DNA of 64,000 bases from Flectobacillus rivi (GTDB lineage: Bacteria; Bacteroidota; Bacteroidia; Cytophagales; Spirosomataceae): positions 62,001 to 126,000 of the forward strand of contig NZ_JASHIE010000015.1 of assembly GCF_030056655.1 (NCBI RefSeq), in the 5' to 3' direction. A program made the translations under genes and the position numbers. Below are positions 44,502 through 53,434 of the stretch, one piece after another. Below the pieces are notes generated by a model. That model made no database searches. It saw only the letters and a program-made list of their open reading frames with translations, and was not told where the DNA came from. Every line of letters begins with the position of its first letter. Position 1 is the first letter of the stretch.

Positions 44502-45527
44502 TTACGAAATTAGAATCGGCTTGTAGTGGTCGAGGTGTTTCAGCACTTCGCCTGTACCTCTTACAACCGCTCTTAATGGGTCATCTGCAATATGAATAGG
44601 AAGCTTAGTCTTATTAGCAATACGTTTGTCCAAACCATGCAACAAGGCACCACCACCTGTCAAATGAATACCGTTATGGTAAATATCTGCCGAAAGCTCA
44701 GGAGGAGATACTTCTAGGGCTTTCATTACTGCTTCTTCAATTTTGGAAATAGATTTATCCAAAGAATAAGCAATCTCAGAATACGTTACTTTAATTTCTT
44801 TTGGAATACCTGTCATCAAGTCACGACCACGGATTTCGTAATCTGCTGGAGGGTTTTCTAATTCTGGCAATGCCGAACCAACTTCAATTTTGATTAACTC
44901 AGCTGAACGCTCACCAATCAATAAGTTGTGCTCACGACGCATGTAATCTACAATATCACGTGTAAATACGTCGCCCGCAATACGAACAGAAGCCTCACAA
45001 ACGATACCCGAAAGAGCAATAACTGCAATTTCAGTAGTACCACCACCGATATCAACAATCATTGAACCGTTTGGCTGCTCAATATCAATACCGATACCGA
45101 TTGCCGCTGCGATAGGCTCATGTACCATATACACCTCTTTAGCACCTGCATGCTCACAAGAGTCTTTTACAGCACGTTTTTCTACCTCGGTAATACCCGA
45201 TGGAATACAAACAACCATACGATGAGAAGGTGTGAAGAAACGACTACCAGTATCAATCATCTTGATCATACCACGAATCATCAATTCGGCAGCCGTAAAG
45301 TCTGCAATTACACCATCCTTCAAAGGACGAATTGTTTTAATATTTTCATTGGTTTTTTCGTGCATCTGCATCGCTTTGTTACCAATCGCTAATACTTTGT
45401 TGGTAGCTTTGTCTAAAGCGATGATTGAAGGCTCGTCAACCACAATTTTATCTTTATGAATGATAAGGGTATTAGCCGTACCCAAGTCAATAGCAATGTC
45501 GGATGTAAGGAAACTAAATAATCCCAT
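44502..45527 (-). CDS. mreB: Rod-shape-determining protein MreB
   Basis: This 341-residue bacterial actin has phosphate 1 IAIDLGTANTLI (residues 11-22), phosphate 2 MIVDIGGGTTEIAVIALSGI, and adenosine motif IHLTGGGALLHGLDKRI. ATP-dependent filaments beneath the membrane guide lateral wall synthesis. It is the first gene of the shape cluster. The long upstream gap (45528-46138) presumably carries its promoter, but no clear minus-strand consensus was found there. Confidence 0.97.
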   Translation of the reverse strand: MGLFSFLTSDIAIDLGTANTLIIHKDKIVVDEPSIIALDKATNKVLAIGNKAMQMHEKTNENIKTIRPLKDGVIADFTAAELMIRGMIKMIDTGSRFFTPSHRMVVCIPSGITEVEKRAVKDSCEHAGAKEVYMVHEPIAAAIGIGIDIEQPNGSMIVDIGGGTTEIAVIALSGIVCEASVRIAGDVFTRDIVDYMRREHNLLIGERSAELIKIEVGSALPELENPPADYEIRGRDLMTGIPKEIKVTYSEIAYSLDKSISKIEEAVMKALEVSPPELSADIYHNGIHLTGGGALLHGLDKRIANKTKLPIHIADDPLRAVVRGTGEVLKHLDHYKPILIS

Positions 45528-46138
45528 TTTATTAGTTCTTCTTGGCTTGTTTTAAAATCTTTAAACTCTACTATACTTTTAAAATCAATTAGTGGTAATA
45601 CACTTAGGTTTATAGCTTGGTATAATACACCCGATTTGTCTCTATTACAAATTCACTCACGCAATGTCGCTGTATCGAGTAATTACGCCCTCGCTCCTTT
45701 CCTAGTGTCTTATAGCTCGATTTTCTTGCCTGTATTGATAACGTACTTGGATTTGTTATCAATACCAGAATGTCATATCGCCACAAAATCCTCAATAACT
45801 ACTCGTTTTTCTGCAAGTTATCGAAAAGTTTAGACTATCACAAACTCTCTTATACGACCATTTTCTTGTAAAAGTGCAAAATTAGAGAGAAAGTTGGAGA
45901 TTTTACCCTTCTCTTTCAAAAAAATCTATCGGAAATTTTTTTTTCGAAAAAATAGTATGCACGCATACCTTTTACTATATTTGAATCATTATATATAAGG
46001 TATTTAAAATACCAAATACCTATCAATAGCTACACACTTATGTAACAGATTCTCAAGCTATAATAACAAACGATAGGTTGAGTCTTGATTGTATTACCGT
46101 TCAATCAATTGATCATCAATTAAACTTTATTTTAAACT
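45528..46138. promoter_or_regulatory. 611-base divergent control region (mreB / acyl-CoA dehydrogenase)
   Basis: A palindrome GTATGC ac GCATAC (45955-45968) lies just before a TATATTTG -7 box (45976-45983) facing the dehydrogenase gene. A second, GGTATTT a AAATACC (45999-46013), lies just after the presumed start of transcription. Both fit repressor operators. Near mreB an 11-bp inverted repeat GTATTGATAAC / GTTATCAATAC (45732-45765) could be an operator or leader hairpin. The open frames in this stretch look non-coding. Confidence 0.5.
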
Positions 46139-47299
46139 ATGACAACAGCATTAAATGGACTAAATTTTCAGTTGACAGAAGAACATTTAGCCGTACAACA
46201 AGCCGCTAGAGACTTTGCTCAAACAGAGCTCCTATCTGGTGTAATTGAACGTGATGAAAAGGAGTTTTTTCCAGAGGAATTGGTCAGAAAAATGGGCGAA
46301 ATGGGTTTCCTCGGAATGATGGTTTCGCCAGAGTATGGCGGGGGTGGTATGGATACGGTTTCGTACGTGCTGGCGATGGAAGAATTATCCAAAATTGATG
46401 CTTCCGCCTCGGTAATGGTATCGGTCAATAATTCCCTAGTTTGCTATGGGCTGGAAGCTTTTGGCACAGAAGAACAAAAACAAAAATATTTGGTTCCTTT
46501 AGCCTCAGGACAGCATATTGGAGCTTTTGCCCTTTCCGAACCCGAAGCTGGTTCGGATGCAACCTCCCAGCATACTACTGCCGAAGACATGGGCGATTAT
46601 TATTTGCTCAATGGTACAAAAAACTGGATTACTAATGGCGGTCGTGCCAATACCTATCTGGTCATAGCACAAACGCATCCCGAAAAAGGACATAGAGGCA
46701 TCAACTGCCTCATTGTGGAAAGAGGAATGGAAGGTTTTCAGATTGGAAAGAAAGAAAACAAATTGGGAATCCGTGGGTCAGACACACACTCGTTAATGTT
46801 TACCGATGTAAAGGTTCCTAAAGAAAACCGCATTGGACCCGATGGCTTTGGATTTAAGTTTGCGATGTCTACGCTCAATGGAGGTCGTATTGGTATTGCA
46901 GCGCAAGCATTAGGGATAGCTTCGGGAGCGTATGAATTGGCTTTACAATATTCTAAGGAGCGTAAAACATTTGGTAAACCTATTGCCGAGCACCAAGCTA
47001 TTCAATTTAAGCTTGCTGAAATGGCAACCCAAATCGACGCCGCAAGATTTTTATGTTTAAGAGCAGCTTTGGAGAAAGACAATCACCAAGACTATGTTAA
47101 GTCGGCGGCGATGGCCAAACTGTTTGCTTCACAAGTGGCAATGGACACAACCGTAGAGGCGGTACAGATACATGGAGGTTACGGATTTGTGAAGGAGTTT
47201 CATGTTGAGCGACTCATGCGTGATGCCAAAATCACACAGATTTATGAAGGTACTTCCGAAATTCAGAAAATTGTGATTGCCAGAGAATTATTAAAGTAA
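46139..47299 (+). CDS. Acyl-CoA dehydrogenase
   Basis: This 386-residue protein fits the short/medium-chain acyl-CoA dehydrogenase family: helical N-terminal domain, FALSEPEAGSDA and KNWITNGG (FAD and substrate loop), GIRGSDTHSL, and the C-terminal catalytic base Glu 370 in IYEGTSEIQ. It oxidises acyl-CoA to trans-2-enoyl-CoA with FAD, passing electrons to ETF, in the cytosol. Chain length cannot be stated; the closest architecture is butyryl-CoA/short-chain. It is monocistronic, with a terminator after it. Two palindromes flank its likely promoter. Confidence 0.95.
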   Translation: MTTALNGLNFQLTEEHLAVQQAARDFAQTELLSGVIERDEKEFFPEELVRKMGEMGFLGMMVSPEYGGGGMDTVSYVLAMEELSKIDASASVMVSVNNSLVCYGLEAFGTEEQKQKYLVPLASGQHIGAFALSEPEAGSDATSQHTTAEDMGDYYLLNGTKNWITNGGRANTYLVIAQTHPEKGHRGINCLIVERGMEGFQIGKKENKLGIRGSDTHSLMFTDVKVPKENRIGPDGFGFKFAMSTLNGGRIGIAAQALGIASGAYELALQYSKERKTFGKPIAEHQAIQFKLAEMATQIDAARFLCLRAALEKDNHQDYVKSAAMAKLFASQVAMDTTVEAVQIHGGYGFVKEFHVERLMRDAKITQIYEGTSEIQKIVIARELLK

Positions 47300-47347
47300 C
47301 ATATTACAGGTTTATTAAAGTTGTTAAAAAAATTTGAGTCAAATTTT

Positions 47348-47389
47348 AAAGCCGTTGGGTCACTTCGTCAGAACCCGGCGGCTTTTTTT
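47348..47389 (+). terminator. Terminator after acyl-CoA dehydrogenase gene
   Basis: AAAGCCGTTGGGT pairs with ACCCGGCGGCTTT (two G-T pairs), followed by TTTT. The rest of the gap to 47734 is AT-rich with no convincing gene; a 47-codon open frame at 47522-47665 is unsupported. Confidence 0.8.
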
Positions 47390-47734
47390 GTACTTTTTTT
47401 ATAAAGATTACATTAATCTCATGCCTCAAATTGCTTTTAGCGTAAATACACCTCTTTTTGGTATTTTTTGGCTCAAAATCTTTACTTTTCTTGCCGATTA
47501 TCTTGAAAAAACACAAAAACTATGAAATATTCAAATATTTCCAACACTCATTTAGCCTATCAAAAAAGCATCTTCTTAGGATATTACAATAATAATCAGC
47601 CTAGTATGGAGAATTTATACAAAAAAAATCCTGATACTTTTTTTATTTATATTTTGGAATTTTAATGCGATTTATTAGTTTTGTCCTAAATTTATCTATC
47701 ATTGTTTTCAATTTATAGAAAATAAGCCGCAGAA

Positions 47735-48661
47735 ATGGAAGATTATAATAAAATCATAGAGTCCCTTGGTGTTAAGTTCATCAAGTCTCGTAACATTAGA
47801 ATATTACAACCAATCAGAATCAAGAACTTTTACGACGTAGAAAACACACTCTTGATTTTGTACAACGGTGAGGTATCATTTGGTGAGGAAGCTGTTCATG
47901 CAGAGGTTGGCGATATGCTCTTTATCCCAGGTGGAAAGATGCTATCATTAACTTATGGTAACGCAGACAAACCTAAGATTGTATCTAACGAAGAGTTCAT
48001 GACTCATCGTGAGTTGTACTTTGAGCCAAATCTTGAACCAGCTAGAATTGGTCAAGTTGAAAACTCTTTTGGCTTAGTAGCTTTCGAAGCAAAAGTATTT
48101 GATTCGGTAAACTTCTTTACTTCATTAGACATTCCTCCTTTCTTGATCAAGAGAGACGATAAGTTGGCTCACATGATCAACGAAATCTTGAAAGAAGATA
48201 TGTGTGATGTATTGGGTAAAGGACGTGTAATCAAGATAAAGACTGAAGAAATCGTTATCGAGATTATTCGTTATATCATCAAAAACCGTTTGTTTGTTGA
48301 GCAATTAGCCACTAACAGTACTTACTTCAAAGATCCACGTTTGATAGACATCTTTGCTTATATCAAAGACAATATCGGTGGCGACTTGTCAAACAAAGTA
48401 TTGGCAAACGTAGCGAACGTATCAGAAGATTACGTAGGACAGTATTTCAAAATGTTGACGGGTATCAACCCTCAAGATTATATCGAATACCAACGTATGG
48501 AAGCCGCTGTAGGTTTGTTGCGTACCTCTAAAAAGTCGATTCGTGCTATTGGCGCTGAGGTAGGTTATAAAGATACTGCTTACTTCTGTCGTCGTTTCAA
48601 GATGATGTTTGGTATTCCAGCAGGAAAGATGCGTCGTCGCGAATCATTAATGAACTTGTAA
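47735..48661 (+). CDS. AraC-family transcriptional regulator
   Basis: This 308-residue protein has an N-terminal cupin-like sensor region (residues about 20-90; TLLILYNGEVSFGEEAVHAEVGDMLFIPGGK) and a C-terminal double helix-turn-helix (about 205-305), with LSNKVLANVANVSEDYVGQYFK and AIGAEVGYKDTAYFCRRFKMMFGIPAGKMRRRE. The strict GYKDTAYFCRRFK motif marks it as AraC/XylS. The ligand is unknown. No operon partner; terminators lie after it and before the convergent rluB-like gene. Confidence 0.92.
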   Translation: MEDYNKIIESLGVKFIKSRNIRILQPIRIKNFYDVENTLLILYNGEVSFGEEAVHAEVGDMLFIPGGKMLSLTYGNADKPKIVSNEEFMTHRELYFEPNLEPARIGQVENSFGLVAFEAKVFDSVNFFTSLDIPPFLIKRDDKLAHMINEILKEDMCDVLGKGRVIKIKTEEIVIEIIRYIIKNRLFVEQLATNSTYFKDPRLIDIFAYIKDNIGGDLSNKVLANVANVSEDYVGQYFKMLTGINPQDYIEYQRMEAAVGLLRTSKKSIRAIGAEVGYKDTAYFCRRFKMMFGIPAGKMRRRESLMNL

Positions 48662-48712
48662 TTTCAAGTTTTGTCGGCTTATACGGTACAAGATTTCACT
48701 TTCAAAATTATA

Positions 48713-48746
48713 TAAGAGCCTCTGATTTTATCAGGGGCTTTTTCTT
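48713..48746 (+). terminator. Terminator after AraC regulator
   Basis: The stem AGCCTCTGAT / ATCAGGGGCT has a 3-base loop and is followed by TTTTTC. Confidence 0.75.
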
Positions 48747-48779
48747 TGCGATAAATATGCCTTTAAGGTATTAAAAGTA

Positions 48780-48816
48780 AAAAGGCGGTATCGAAGTAAA
48801 TCGATACCGCCTTTTC
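48780..48816 (-). terminator. Terminator of the pseudouridine synthase gene
   Basis: AAAAGGCGGTATCGA pairs with TCGATACCGCCTTTT (15 bp; 6-base loop), with T residues on the minus-strand side. Confidence 0.8.
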
Positions 48817-48839
48817 AATAGATATAATCTCAAACGAAC

Positions 48840-50720
48840 CTACACAAAATATTTCAACTTGATTACTTCTTGTTCTGTCAAGAATCTCCAAGTACCTCTT
48901 GGCAAGTCTTTTTTGCTTAAGGTTGCAAAGGTGGTACGGTCAAGTTTCAATACTTCATAACCCAATGATTCGAAAATTCTTCTTACAATACGGTTACGAC
49001 CTGAGTGAATTTGAATACCTACTACCATGTTATCTGGTGTTACAATTGCTAATTCATCAGCTTTGATTTCACCATCTTCCAAAGTAACACCTTTCAAAAT
49101 CGCATCAAAATGTTCGGTAGTAAGTGGCTTATCCAACTCAACTTGATACACTTTTGTAATTTCATTTGATGGGTGAGTCAATTTGTCAGCCAATTCACCA
49201 TCGTTTGTCAACAACAACAAACCTGTAGTGTTTCTATCCAAACGACCTACTGGGTAAATACGCTCTTGGCAAGCATTAGACACCAAATCCATCACTGTTT
49301 TACGTTCATTTGGGTCTTCGGTAGTTGTGATAAAGTCTTTCGGTTTATTCAACAACAGATATACCATTTTCTCACGGCTCAACTTACGGTTACCATATTT
49401 TACAATATCACCATGTTTTACCTGATAACCCATTTCTGTTACAACCTTTCCGTTGATTTTGATTTCGCCAGCTTTGATCAAATCATCAGCTTCACGTCTT
49501 GAGCATACACCTGCGTTAGCAATATAACGGTTCAAACGAACTAAAGATGAAGAGCTTTCACTTTTCTCAATTTGCTTTTGAACTTTCTTTGGTGCCGTTT
49601 CTTTGTATTTATCTAAACGGTAGGTTGGCGTCCATTTATCTGATTCTTCTTGCGGGCGGTGTGCTTTGAAGAGGTTTTTTTTTCCTCCAAAGTTTGCTTT
49701 TGCCGAACCATAAGTTTTTTCAGATCTCTCCGTTCTTGGTTTTCTTTCCGAACCTTCTTCTCTGCGCTCGTTACGTGGAGCATCTTTGTCAAATCTTGGA
49801 CGGAATTCACGTTTCTCACCATCAAATCCTCCTTCACGACGTGGACCACGTGAGTCTTCGCGGTTGAAGTCACGTTTTTCAAAGCCACGACCTTTATCTT
49901 CAAATTTTGGACGGAATTCACGTTTCTCTCCATCGAATCCTCCTTCACGACGTGGACGTGAGTCTTCGCGATTGAAGTCACGTTTTTCAAAGCCACGACC
50001 TTTATCTTCAAATCTTGGACGGAATTCACGTTTCTCACCATCAAATCCTCCTTCACGACGTGGACGTGAGTCTTCGCGGTTGAAGTCACGTTTTTCAAAG
50101 CCACGACCTTTATCTTCAAATTTTGGACGGAATTCACGCTTTTCACCATTGAAACCGCCTTCACGACGTGGACCACGTGAGTCGTCACGGTTGAAGTCAC
50201 GTTTTTCAAAGCCACGACCTTTATCTTCAAATTTTGGACGGAATTCACGCTTTTCGCCATTAAAACCGCCTTCACGACGTGGACCACGTGAGTCGTCACG
50301 GTTGAAGTCACGTTTTTCAAAGCCACGACCTTTATCTTCAAATTTTGGACGGAATTCACGCTTTTCGCCATTGAAACCGCCTTCACGACGTGGACGTGAG
50401 TCGTCACGGTTGAAGTCACGCTTTTCAAAGCCACGACCTTTATCTTCAAATTTTGGACGGAATTCACGCTTTTCGCCATTGAAGCCACCTTCACGACGTG
50501 GACGTGAGTCGTCACGATTAAAATCTTTTTTCTCGAAATTTGGTTTGAAATCTTTGCGGGCAGGACGCGACTCGTTTGAGTCAAATGATTTTTTATCTGA
50601 GTAGCGCTCGTTTTTAGCAGGAGCTTCACCTCTTAATTCACGTTTTAATTCTTCTCTTCTCGTACGTGACTGTTCTCTTCTTTCAGGACTAAATTCTTCT
50701 TTTTGAATTCTCTTTCTCAT
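48840..50720 (-). CDS. RsuA/RluB-type pseudouridine synthase with repetitive charged N-terminal extension
   Basis: This 626-residue protein is more than twice the family's usual 240-300. Residues about 390-440 are an S4 RNA-binding domain (VRLNRYIANAGVCSRREAD) and about 450-620 the catalytic domain with GRLDRNTTGLLLLTNDG and GRNRIVRRIFESLGYEV. Residues 1-72 are charged, and residues 73-290 are six near-identical repeats of 36/37 residues (R(G)PRREGGF[ND]GEKREF... ending FEKRDFNR[DE]DS) plus a partial seventh to about 317. This Arg/Gly/Asp-rich region should be disordered and RNA-binding. The likely product is pseudouridine in 23S rRNA. A -7 box (minus-strand TACCTTTG at 50885-50878) implies a leader of about 150 bases containing a terminator-like hairpin. 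Confidence 0.92.
   Translation of the reverse strand: MRKRIQKEEFSPERREQSRTRREELKRELRGEAPAKNERYSDKKSFDSNESRPARKDFKPNFEKKDFNRDDSRPRREGGFNGEKREFRPKFEDKGRGFEKRDFNRDDSRPRREGGFNGEKREFRPKFEDKGRGFEKRDFNRDDSRGPRREGGFNGEKREFRPKFEDKGRGFEKRDFNRDDSRGPRREGGFNGEKREFRPKFEDKGRGFEKRDFNREDSRPRREGGFDGEKREFRPRFEDKGRGFEKRDFNREDSRPRREGGFDGEKREFRPKFEDKGRGFEKRDFNREDSRGPRREGGFDGEKREFRPRFDKDAPRNERREEGSERKPRTERSEKTYGSAKANFGGKKNLFKAHRPQEESDKWTPTYRLDKYKETAPKKVQKQIEKSESSSSLVRLNRYIANAGVCSRREADDLIKAGEIKINGKVVTEMGYQVKHGDIVKYGNRKLSREKMVYLLLNKPKDFITTTEDPNERKTVMDLVSNACQERIYPVGRLDRNTTGLLLLTNDGELADKLTHPSNEITKVYQVELDKPLTTEHFDAILKGVTLEDGEIKADELAIVTPDNMVVGIQIHSGRNRIVRRIFESLGYEVLKLDRTTFATLSKKDLPRGTWRFLTEQEVIKLKYFV
49770..50504 (-). 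repeat. In-frame tandem repeat array, 6.5 units of 108/111 bp
   Basis: Units are nearly identical in DNA as well as protein. Some have an extra Gly codon (111 bp), and a few differ as Asn/Asp, Lys/Arg or Asp/Glu changes. The array codes for the disordered extension of the pseudouridine synthase. There are no spacers, so this is not a CRISPR. Confidence 0.92.
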
Positions 50721-51333
50721 CTTTTTGATTTGTTAAAAAATTGCAACATCACTGCTGTAATCAAATTATTAAACTTCGTTTTGTTTAATAATAAAAACAA
50801 AAGGCCATAGCCTTGTAACCTACTGACTATTAGAACACTTATCATTCTAACTATTAAACTCGGGGTGCAAAGGTACAATATTTTTTATGATAAATCCCAA
50901 CTTTTGAAAGTACAATTTTTTATATTTTTCAAAAACCCCTATTTTACTCATTCTGAAAGGTTTAACAATACTTATATCATATAAGTACAATCATTTTCAG
51001 CTAAAATTCGTTTAATAAACGGTCAAAGTACCTAAATTCGTAAATAGTTAGGATTGTCTTGTTATGATATTGTTGAAAAACAATATCATGGGCATCTAGC
51101 TCCTTACTTATTAAATGAAAATCACGGTCTTAGCGTAAATGTTGTTTCTTGTCCAAGAGGAATATAGTTGTATCGTAAAAACTTTTCCTTTTTCTACATA
51201 AGCTGTCAACGATTTTTGCTTGGATTGTGTCTTTACCAAAAATAAGTCTGTAAGAAATAAACAAAAAGTTTAAAATTCTTTTCTAATTTAAGTGGCCTAA
51301 AGCCTATCGCCGTTACAAAAAATCTATTTCTAT
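50721..51333. promoter_or_regulatory. 613-base divergent region with leader hairpins
   Basis: For the leftward gene: -7 box TACCTTTG (50885-50878 on minus) and, within the leader, a hairpin AAGGC tatg GCCTT followed by TTGTTTTTATT (about 50816-50790). For neither gene in particular: a perfect 11-bp hairpin with a GAAA tetraloop (ATGATATTGTT / AACAATATCAT, 51064-51089). No gene is seen. Confidence 0.45.
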
Positions 51334-53328
51334 ATGCAAAAACTTCGTACCTCAATATACTTATTGTCCACAGTATTGATGCTCGGGAGCTGTAACTCGG
51401 CTTTACAGTCGTTTAAGAAAGGACAGAAAAAGTTTGAAAACGGAGAATATGAATTGGCAATCAAGGAGTTTCAAAAATCGAGCTCTGCCAATTACGAAAC
51501 TGCCAAATCCGCATTTTTGATTGCTGAGTCATATCGTCTTTCTAACCGCATGCTTCAGGCAGGCGAATATTATGAGAAAGCCTTGACGGCCGGTAGTCGT
51601 GAAAACGATATTCGTTTCCATTTAGCCTATGCACAAAAAGCCCAAGGCAAATATGAGGATGCCGCCAAAAACCTTGAGAAATATCTTTCGGGCGTACCTA
51701 GCAAGGAGTTCAAAAACAAAGCTATTGCTGAGTTAGATATGCTTCCTGAAGTTTTGGCACTTGCCAACAAAAAGACTTTTATCGAGATTCAACCTGTAAG
51801 TATCAACTCATCTGGCTCAGAATTTTCTCCAATTTTGATTGATAAAGATTTGATTTTTACGGCTTCTCGCAAAGAGTTAACCTATAAAAACAATGGCTTA
51901 CCTTATCTTGGTCTTTATCGTGCTCCACTCAATAGCCCAACTGAAGTAGGAACTCCTCGCTTGTTTAGTACCAATATCTTTAAGGATAATGCCAATGAAG
52001 GCACTCCAGCCTTTACACGTGATGGCAAAACAATGGTGTTTGCTCGTGGTAATACAGGAAAGCGTTCAGACCAATCTCCAGATGTAGACTTGTATATTTC
52101 TAAGTTAAATGATGGTGTTTGGAGTGAGCCAGAATTGATTTCTGTCTCTGACTCATTGGCTTGGGATGGTAGCCCGTCGTTTTCTAATGATGGTCGTACC
52201 TTGTATTTTAGCTCAAACCGTGCTGGAGGTAAGGGTGGCTTGGATTTGTACAGAGCCAATATTGACAATGCAGGTCGTTTTGGGCGTGCGATCAATATGG
52301 GGGCCGACATCAATACGGCTGGCGATGAAATGTTCCCTTATGTATCTGCCGATGGAAAGTTATATTTTGCTTCTGACGGACACCCAGGCTTAGGTGGTTT
52401 GGATTTATATATAGCTACTCGTAAAAATGGAGAAATTCAGGTAGAGCATTTAGGCTTGCCTCTCAACTCTCGATTTGATGATTTTGGACTTGTAGCGATA
52501 GATTCTACAAAAGGCTATTTTGCCTCAAATCGTGACAGTGGTAAAGGTGACGACGATATCTACTATTATGAAAATACTCAGCCAGGCAAAAAATACCAAG
52601 AAACCCCTCCTGTTGTAGCACAAAAAGATCCCGCTAAGAAAACCATTCGTTACCTTTTGGCAGGCGTCGTGAGCGACGTTAAAAATGAAGGGTTAGATTC
52701 GGTACGTGTAGCTATTTTGGACAACGAAAGCCAACAAGCATTGGAAGAAGTCTTTACTAAAGCTGATGGCAGTTTTGGTAAAATCAGAGTTGAGGCAGGA
52801 AAGTCATATACGCTTGTAACAGATAAAAAAGGTTACTTTATCAAGCGTGAGCCTTTTACCATGATTGGAAAAGAAGTTCCTTTAGAAAAATTGACTAAAG
52901 CCGAAAACGATACGACTTACTACGTCAATATCTCTCTCGATAAGCCAGAAGTTGGTAAAGAAATCACGAAACTTTTCCATATTGCCCCCATTTATTACGA
53001 TCTAGACAAATCAAATATTCGCAATGATGCGAGTGTGGAGTTGGACAAAATCGTTCAGATATTACAAGATAACCCAACTATTAAATTGGAGTTAGGTTCG
53101 CATACGGATTCACGTGCTTCGACGGATTACAACCAAAAATTAAGTCAACGCCGTGCTGATTCTGCGGTTGAATATATTATTTCGAAAGGTATCTCACGCG
53201 CTCGTATCGTAGCCAAAGGATATGGCGAATCACAGTTGGTTAACAAATGTGCCGACGGCGTAGAGTGTACCGAAGAAGAACACCAAATGAACCGTCGTAC
53301 AGAGTTTAAGGTATTGGAAGTAAAATAG
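51334..53328 (+). CDS. PorE-like lipoprotein (TPR, WD40-like propeller, CRD, OmpA_C)
   Basis: This 664-residue lipoprotein has a lipobox LMLGSC with Cys 20. TPR-like helices span about 25-135 (GQKKFENGEYELAIKEFQ), a PD40/WD40-like propeller about 155-420 (GSPSFSNDGRTLYFSSNRAGGKGGLDLY repeats), a carboxypeptidase-regulatory-like domain about 435-530 and an OmpA C-terminal peptidoglycan-binding domain about 545-664 (LELGSHTDSRAS, NRRTEFKVL). This order equals that of PorE, a T9SS component of Porphyromonas gingivalis that links the machine to peptidoglycan. A T9SS role is inferred but fits the T9SS cargo at 9020. The protein at 58313 has the same architecture. Confidence 0.88.
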   Translation: MQKLRTSIYLLSTVLMLGSCNSALQSFKKGQKKFENGEYELAIKEFQKSSSANYETAKSAFLIAESYRLSNRMLQAGEYYEKALTAGSRENDIRFHLAYAQKAQGKYEDAAKNLEKYLSGVPSKEFKNKAIAELDMLPEVLALANKKTFIEIQPVSINSSGSEFSPILIDKDLIFTASRKELTYKNNGLPYLGLYRAPLNSPTEVGTPRLFSTNIFKDNANEGTPAFTRDGKTMVFARGNTGKRSDQSPDVDLYISKLNDGVWSEPELISVSDSLAWDGSPSFSNDGRTLYFSSNRAGGKGGLDLYRANIDNAGRFGRAINMGADINTAGDEMFPYVSADGKLYFASDGHPGLGGLDLYIATRKNGEIQVEHLGLPLNSRFDDFGLVAIDSTKGYFASNRDSGKGDDDIYYYENTQPGKKYQETPPVVAQKDPAKKTIRYLLAGVVSDVKNEGLDSVRVAILDNESQQALEEVFTKADGSFGKIRVEAGKSYTLVTDKKGYFIKREPFTMIGKEVPLEKLTKAENDTTYYVNISLDKPEVGKEITKLFHIAPIYYDLDKSNIRNDASVELDKIVQILQDNPTIKLELGSHTDSRASTDYNQKLSQRRADSAVEYIISKGISRARIVAKGYGESQLVNKCADGVECTEEEHQMNRRTEFKVLEVK

Positions 53329-53434
53329 AGCCGTAGAAATCTTATTCTTGAGTTTTTTTACAAAAAATTAGCAAGGAGTTATGAGTTATGGGTAATTTTG
53401 TTGCCACACTCATAACTCCTTAATTTTTTCCTCC

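Noticed and set aside
45610..45833. Overlapping open frames on both strands upstream of mreB
   Set aside because: They overlap each other and an inverted repeat, and have no family resemblance; they are probably control-region DNA.
47334..47665. Short frames between the acyl-CoA dehydrogenase and AraC genes
   Set aside because: One starts inside the terminator; the other (47 codons) has no supporting context.
49770..50504. CRISPR-like regular repeats
   Set aside because: Period is 108/111 bases with no unique spacers, and the array is in frame inside a protein gene. No cas genes are nearby.
49613..50629. Long open frames on both strands over the repeat array (272 residues on plus, 338 on minus in another frame)
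   Set aside because: They are shadows of the tandem repeats in the pseudouridine synthase gene; a repeat unit without stops in one frame is open along the whole array. Their products are low-complexity with no start context.
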